Positions 7,148-10,513 of a stretch of 10,513 nucleotides of DNA are shown in pieces. The stretch's first letter is position 1; every line of letters starts with the position of its first letter. The DNA is from Pararoseburia sp963661325. Its GTDB lineage: Bacteria > Bacillota > Clostridia > Lachnospirales > Lachnospiraceae. The position numbers were made by a program, and so were the translations under genes. A model generated the notes under the pieces. The model was given only the letters and a program-made list of their open reading frames with translations, was not told the origin of the DNA and ran no database searches. The stretch covers positions 1-10,513 of the forward strand of contig CAVLBP010000084.1 of assembly GCA_963661325.1 (NCBI GenBank), read 5' to 3'.

Positions 7148-7456
7148 ATGTACGCAATTATAGCAACAGGTGGTAAGCAGTACAAAGTATCTGAAGGCGA
7201 TATCATTACCATTGAAAAGCTTGGAGTAGAAGCTGGTGAAAAGGTTACATTTGATCAGGTTCTGGCTATCAGCGATAATGGATTAAAGATTGGTAATCCA
7301 ACCGTTGAAGGCGCAACTGTAGAAGCTTCTGTCGTTAAAGAAGGCAGAGGTAAAAAGGTAATCGTTTACAAGTACAAGAGAAAGACTGGCTATCACAATA
7401 AGAACGGTCATAGACAGGCGTTCACACAAGTACAGATCAATAAGATTAATGGATAA
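7148..7456 (+). CDS. rplU: 50S ribosomal protein L21
   Basis: L21 (bL21) is a 50S subunit protein that binds 23S rRNA. The product has 102 residues, the normal length, and shows the family landmarks MYAIIATGGKQYKVSEGD at the N-terminus, VKEGRGKKVIVYKYKRKTGYHNKNGHRQ and the closing FTQVQINKI. ATG 7148 is set by an AGGAGGT ending 5 nt upstream. An in-frame TTG at 7118 lies within the leader RNA and would add ten unrelated residues, so it is rejected. The gene heads the classic rplU-prp-rpmA unit and has its own promoter and leader. Its codons look more biased (GTT, GGT, ACT, AGA) than those of the neighbouring his and rng genes, as expected for a highly expressed protein. Confidence 0.98.
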   Translation: MYAIIATGGKQYKVSEGDIITIEKLGVEAGEKVTFDQVLAISDNGLKIGNPTVEGATVEASVVKEGRGKKVIVYKYKRKTGYHNKNGHRQAFTQVQINKING

Positions 7457-7471
7457 TCGATAGGAATTGTT

Positions 7472-7849
7472 ATGATTTCGATAACGATTTTCAAAGATCA
7501 GGAGCAGTATCGGGGCATCCGATGCAGTGGACATGCAGGATTTGAGCGGGCTGGCAAAGACATTGTCTGCGCGGCGGTATCCATGCTGGTGATCAATACC
7601 ATCAATGGAATCGATCAGTTCACAGAGGATGCATATACTTTGGATAGCAAAGAAGACGATAGTGCAACATCAAAAAAGAAAAGATTCTTTTCCGGAAAGG
7701 AAGATTCCGACAATCTGATCGATTTTCGATTTACGGAGGACGTTTCCAAGGAATCGAACTTACTTATGGATGTTCTGGTCTTAGGCTTAACAGAGATTTA
7801 TAAGCAATACGGTGATTCGTATCTTACACTAAAATTTGAGGAGGTGTAG
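7472..7849 (+). CDS. prp: Ribosomal-processing cysteine protease Prp
   Basis: Prp removes the short N-terminal extension of ribosomal protein L27 in Firmicutes and relatives, and is essential in Staphylococcus aureus. The product has 125 residues. The catalytic pair is His21 in CSGHAGF and Cys33 in GKDIVCAAVS, matching the family layout. Residues roughly 58-80 form a charged Lys/Asp/Ser-rich stretch (SKEDDSATSKKKRFFSGKED) that explains why the protein is longer than the usual 105-115 residues. ATG 7472 follows TAGGA at 7461-7465. The gene lies 15 bp after rplU, and its stop is embedded between the ribosome binding site and the start of rpmA, its substrate gene, so the two are probably translationally coupled. 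Confidence 0.94.
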   Translation: MISITIFKDQEQYRGIRCSGHAGFERAGKDIVCAAVSMLVINTINGIDQFTEDAYTLDSKEDDSATSKKKRFFSGKEDSDNLIDFRFTEDVSKESNLLMDVLVLGLTEIYKQYGDSYLTLKFEEV

Positions 7850-7851
7850 AC

Positions 7852-8142
7852 ATGTTAAAGTTGAATCTTCAATTTTTCGCCCACAAAAAGGGAGTTGGTT
7901 CTACTAAGAACGGACGTGATTCAGAGTCTAAGAGATTAGGCGCAAAGAGAGCGGACGGACAGTTCGTTAAGGCTGGAAATATTCTTTACAGACAGCGTGG
8001 AACAAAGATTCATCCGGGTACTAACGTAGGTATCGGTGGTGATGACACATTATTTGCAACAGCAGATGGTATTCTTCGTTTCGAAAGAAAGGGCCGCGAC
8101 AAGAAGCAGGCTAGTGTTTATCCAGTAGCAAGCGAAAACTAA
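7852..8142 (+). CDS. rpmA: 50S ribosomal protein L27 with Prp-cleavable N-terminus
   Basis: L27 (bL27) lies near the peptidyl-transferase centre of the 50S subunit. The product has 96 residues. The N-terminus MLKLNLQFF-AHKKGVGS contains the LQFF motif after which Prp cuts, exposing the mature end that begins AHKKG. The rest is typical: GSTKNGRDSESKRLGAKRADG, then ILYRQRGTKIHPGTNVGIGGDDTL in the middle. ATG 7852 is preceded by GAGGAGGTG, which overlaps the end of prp. A terminator-like hairpin begins 10 nt after the stop, so this gene probably ends the rplU-prp-rpmA transcript. Confidence 0.98.
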   Translation: MLKLNLQFFAHKKGVGSTKNGRDSESKRLGAKRADGQFVKAGNILYRQRGTKIHPGTNVGIGGDDTLFATADGILRFERKGRDKKQASVYPVASEN

Positions 8143-8152
8143 GAACATTTTG

Positions 8153-8189
8153 GTAGACTCGACTATTGTTTAGCCGAGTCTACTTTGTT
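8153..8189 (+). terminator. Probable intrinsic terminator after rpmA
   Basis: A perfect 9-bp stem, GTAGACTCG (8153-8161) with CGAGTCTAC (8175-8183), is extended past one A-C mismatch by CTA/TAG to a 5-nt loop. TTTGTT follows immediately. The T-tract is short and interrupted, so termination may be partial. It lies just after the rpmA stop, where a terminator is expected. Confidence 0.6.
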
Positions 8190-8196
8190 ATATAAT
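8166..8196 (+). promoter_or_regulatory. Candidate promoter for obgE-yhbY-nadD
   Basis: TATAAT at 8191-8196 is a perfect -10 hexamer about 73 nt before the obgE start. The best upstream partner is TTGTTT at 8166-8171, with a long 19-bp spacer and only partial match, so the -35 is weak. The element lies inside the left arm of the inverted repeat, and the possible -35 lies in the terminator loop. A start near 8203 would leave only the right arm in the transcript. Confidence 0.4.
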
Positions 8197-8231
8197 AGTA
8201 TTTAGAAAACGGATACTACTATATAACAAAG
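8183..8231. repeat. 19-bp near-perfect inverted repeat upstream of obgE
   Basis: The left arm at 8183-8201 and right arm at 8213-8231 are complementary at 18 of 19 positions (only A8195 against C8219 fails) around an 11-nt loop. The left arm abuts the rpmA terminator stem and shares one base with it. Both arms are AT-rich. No T-tract follows the right arm, so it is not a normal terminator for the + strand. It could be an operator, an RNA stability element in read-through transcripts, or part of a compound terminator. Confidence 0.8.
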
Positions 8232-8268
8232 TAATGTATACCAAGTATTTTTTGAAAGGTGTAATCAT

Positions 8269-9565
8269 ATGTTTGCAGATCGTGCACGAATTATAATCAA
8301 ATCAGGAAAAGGCGGTGATGGACATGTCAGCTTCCGTCGCGAGAAATTTGTACCAAATGGCGGTCCGGACGGCGGCGACGGCGGAAAGGGCGGCGACATC
8401 ATATTTGAAGTAGATGAAGGCTTAAATACCCTGACAGACTATCGCCATCGCAGGAAATTCGCCGCACAGGCAGGCGAAGAAGGCGGTAAAAAGAACTGCC
8501 ACGGTAAAAATGGAGCCGATCTTATATTAAAAGTACCGGAAGGCACTGTGATCAAGGATGCAGAGTCCGGCAAAGTCATTGCAGATATGTCCGGCGACAA
8601 CAAACGCCAGATCATTTTGACCGGCGGACGGGGTGGCCTTGGCAACCAGCATTATGCAACTTCCACCATGCAGGCACCAAAGTATGCCCAGCCGGGCGGC
8701 GAAGCCATTGAGATCGAGGTACAACTGGAGTTAAAGGTCATTGCAGATGTCGGACTGGTCGGATTTCCAAATGTCGGCAAATCCACTTTTCTTTCCCGTG
8801 TGACAAATGCCAAGCCAAAGATCGCGAATTACCACTTTACCACCTTAAATCCGAATCTGGGTGTGGTAGATTTAGACGGCAACGGTTTTGTGATCGCGGA
8901 TATCCCGGGACTGATCGAGGGTGCCTCTGAAGGCATCGGTCTGGGCCATGAATTTTTACGTCATATTGAGCGTACCAAGGTCATCATCCATATGGTAGAT
9001 GGCGCTTCTGTTGAGGGTAGAGATCCTTTAGAGGACATCAAGGCGATCAATAAGGAATTAGAAGCCTATGACCCGGCGATCTTGGAAAAACCGCAGGTGA
9101 TCGCAGCCAACAAGATGGATGTCTGCATGGAAGGCAGTGAGGAGATCATTGAAAAACTCCGCAAGGAATTTGAGCCAAAGGGCATCGAAGTCTTTTCCAT
9201 TTCTGCCGTCAGCGGGCAGGGCGTCAAAGAACTCTTATATCATGTGCAGGAACTTTTAAAGACCTGTCCGGAAGAAGTGACCGTCTATGAGCCTGAATTT
9301 GATCCGGCACTGCGTTTCTTTAGCGAGGAACCGTTTACCGTAGAGGTCAACGAAGATGGCGAATATGTAGTAGAAGGACCTCGTATCGAAAAGATGCTGG
9401 GCTATACCAATATTGATTCTGAAAAGGGCTTCCTTTTCTTCCAGCGTTTCTTGAAGGNNNNNNNNNNTGAAGGAGCAGGGCATTTTAAAGCAATTAGAGG
9501 AACTCGGCATTGAAGAAGGCGATACCGTTCGTATGTATGGTCTGATGTTCGATTATTATAAGTAA
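8269..9565 (+). CDS. obgE: GTPase Obg, interrupted by a false assembly gap
   Basis: Obg is a cytoplasmic GTPase that acts in late 50S ribosome assembly and stress control. ATG 8269 follows AAAGGTG at 8 nt. The glycine-rich Obg fold occupies residues 1 to about 158, the G domain about 159-330 with GFPNVGKST (165-173), DIPGLIEGA (211-219), NKMD (281-284) and SAV (312-314), and the C-terminal OCT domain follows. Ten Ns at 9458-9467 break the frame. Downstream of them the true frame resumes (QGILKQLEELGIEEGD, ending MFDYYK) and stops at 9565. Removing the Ns and one copy of the duplicated TGAAGG gives a continuous 426-residue protein, normal for the family. The gene is therefore intact in the organism. 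The GTPase lies downstream of rpmA, as in many bacteria. Confidence 0.96.
9452..9473. other. Scaffold gap (10 N) with identical flanking hexamers
   Basis: TGAAGG at 9452-9457 is repeated at 9468-9473, directly on either side of the N run 9458-9467. Merging the two copies gives TTC-TTG-AAG-GAG-CAG-GGC, which reads F-L-K-E-Q-G across the junction of obgE and restores the frame. The gap most likely has true length minus six: two contigs that overlap by six bases and were not merged. Confidence 0.9.
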
Positions 9566-9576
9566 GGAGCAAAAGA

Positions 9577-9867
9577 ATGATGAATAATAAACAAAGAGCC
9601 TATTTATCAGGTTTGGCTAGCAAAATGACACCGATTTTACAGATTGGAAAATCTTCTCTGACACCGGAGATCATTACTGCAGTAGATGAAGCCTTAGAAG
9701 CGAGAGAATTGATCAAGATCTCCGTGCTCAAAAATTGTTTTGATGATCCAAGAGCCATTGCAGAGACCATGGCAGAGCGCACCCACAGTCAGGTGGTTCG
9801 TGTGATCGGTAGAAAGATTGTTCTTTACCGTGCTGCGAAAAAGCCAAAGATCGAACTTCCAAAATAA
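9577..9867 (+). CDS. yhbY: YhbY-type CRM-domain RNA-binding protein
   Basis: This small cytoplasmic RNA-binding protein associates with pre-50S particles in other bacteria and is linked to ribosome maturation. The product has 96 residues with a single CRM domain. Visible landmarks are KQRAYLSGLASKM at the N-terminus, ILQIGKSSLTPEII (the G-x-G-x-x-x-type loop appears here as GKSS), ALEARELIKISVL and the closing VVRVIGRKIVLYR. AAGGAG at 9564-9569 overlaps the obgE stop and sits 7 nt before ATG 9577; the ATG at 9580 is an equally readable second option. The gene lies 11 bp after obgE and 17 bp before nadD, suggesting one transcript for ribosome assembly and NAD synthesis. Confidence 0.93.
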   Translation: MMNNKQRAYLSGLASKMTPILQIGKSSLTPEIITAVDEALEARELIKISVLKNCFDDPRAIAETMAERTHSQVVRVIGRKIVLYRAAKKPKIELPK

Positions 9868-9884
9868 AAAGAAGGTTGCTTGCT

Positions 9885-10513
9885 GTGAAAAAAATCGGAA
9901 TTTTAGGTGGGACCTTCAATCCCATTCACGAAGGACATTTGAATATTGCAAGATGCGCCAGAGATTTTCTTTCCTTGGATGAAGTCTGGTTCTTGCCGGC
10001 GGGAACACCGCCACACAAGGATGTGGCAGAACATGTGTCTGCCTGGCACCGCAAGAATATGGTAAATGCCGCGATCGCGTCTGAGCGGGCATTCTCCCTT
10101 TGCGATATTGAATTAGAAAAAAAGACACCTTGTTATTCCTGGGAGACCTTGGAAGAATTGCATGCGCAGTATGGTCAAAATACAGTCTTTTATTTTATCA
10201 TTGGCGAAGATTCTTTTGCCATGTTCGATCAATGGGTGCATCCGGAGCGCATTTGCGCCGCTTGTAAGATCCTAGTTGCCAAGCGGCCACTACTAGATAA
10301 CCAGGCTATAAAAAAAGCGCATCCAATGGCATTTAACGAGCGTATAGGGGCATATCGACAGAAGTTCTCGACGGAATTTATCGAAATGCCGGTAGAGATG
10401 ATGGATATTTCATCTTCCCATATCCGCAAATGCCTGCAAGTGGGAGAGACAGATGGACTTTCTTCCATGCTCCCGGAAGCGGTGCTTTCTTATATTGAGG
10501 AACACCAATTATA
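9885..10513 (+). CDS. nadD: Nicotinate-nucleotide adenylyltransferase, reaches right window edge
   Basis: NadD transfers AMP from ATP to nicotinate mononucleotide to form deamido-NAD, a step shared by de novo and salvage NAD synthesis. GTG 9885 follows AGAAGG at 9 nt and gives MKKIGILGGTFNPIHEGHL, the nucleotidyltransferase motif (T/H-x-G-H type, with Asn in place of the more usual Asp of GGTFDP). Further motifs are LPAGTPPHKD, FIIGEDSF...QW and the C-terminal ISSSHIR. The frame stays open for 209 codons, and the last two bases are TA, which could be the start of a stop codon or a Tyr codon. As the family is about 190-215 residues, the gene probably ends at or just past the edge. yqeK often follows nadD in Clostridia but cannot be seen here. 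Confidence 0.95.
   Translation, partial: MKKIGILGGTFNPIHEGHLNIARCARDFLSLDEVWFLPAGTPPHKDVAEHVSAWHRKNMVNAAIASERAFSLCDIELEKKTPCYSWETLEELHAQYGQNTVFYFIIGEDSFAMFDQWVHPERICAACKILVAKRPLLDNQAIKKAHPMAFNERIGAYRQKFSTEFIEMPVEMMDISSSHIRKCLQVGETDGLSSMLPEAVLSYIEEHQL

Noticed and set aside
8355..8399. GC-rich GGCGGCGAC-type repeats in obgE
   Set aside because: They encode the glycine-rich loops normal for the Obg fold and are not an independent repeat element.
8269..9513. Obg ending at 9513 with a non-homologous tail, or an obgE pseudogene
   Set aside because: The tail is an artefact of the arbitrary 10-N gap length; the other frame encodes the proper Obg C-terminus and ends at 9565.

Overview
The window looks like a chromosomal housekeeping segment from a Gram-positive anaerobe of the class Clostridia, most likely Lachnospiraceae. 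The evidence is the gene order (radical SAM - DUF2344 - RNase E/G - rplU - prp - rpmA - obgE - yhbY - nadD), an L27 with the Firmicutes-type cleavable N-terminus next to its protease, an L21 leader RNA, strong Shine-Dalgarno sites with several GTG/TTG starts, and moderate GC. No species call is possible. Every gene lies on the + strand and intergenic space is minimal. I see no mobile element, CRISPR array, tRNA or rRNA.

Layout. (1) 1-3192, histidine biosynthesis: hisD (5' end outside the window), hisB and a three-domain hisIE. The last is a PRA-cyclohydrolase/PRA-pyrophosphohydrolase with a degenerate HisA/HisF-like barrel at its N-terminus that has lost both catalytic aspartates. hisH, hisA and hisF are not between hisB and hisIE. 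(2) 3217-7001, a tightly coupled trio with overlapping ends: a TIGR03960-type B12-binding radical SAM protein, a DUF2344/TIGR03936 protein and a short RNase E/G that keeps its catalytic aspartates but lacks the zinc-link. (3) 7039-8142, ribosomal proteins: a good sigma-A promoter, an L21 leader, rplU (L21), prp (cysteine protease) and rpmA (L27). Prp is expected to trim the LQFF-A extension of L27. (4) 8143-8268, a regulatory spacer with a terminator-like hairpin, then a 19-bp inverted repeat whose left arm contains a consensus TATAAT. (5) 8269-10513, ribosome assembly and NAD: obgE, yhbY and nadD, the last running off the right edge.

The assembly has one flaw. A run of 10 N at 9458-9467 interrupts obgE, but the six bases on each side are the same (TGAAGG). 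Collapsing them and deleting the Ns restores one 426-residue Obg, so this is a false scaffold gap and not a frameshift.

This is mostly a conserved core region. I do not see a clearly new system. The items most worth a second look are the pseudo-HisF domain on HisIE, the poorly understood radical SAM/DUF2344/RNase G module, and the inverted repeat ahead of obgE.
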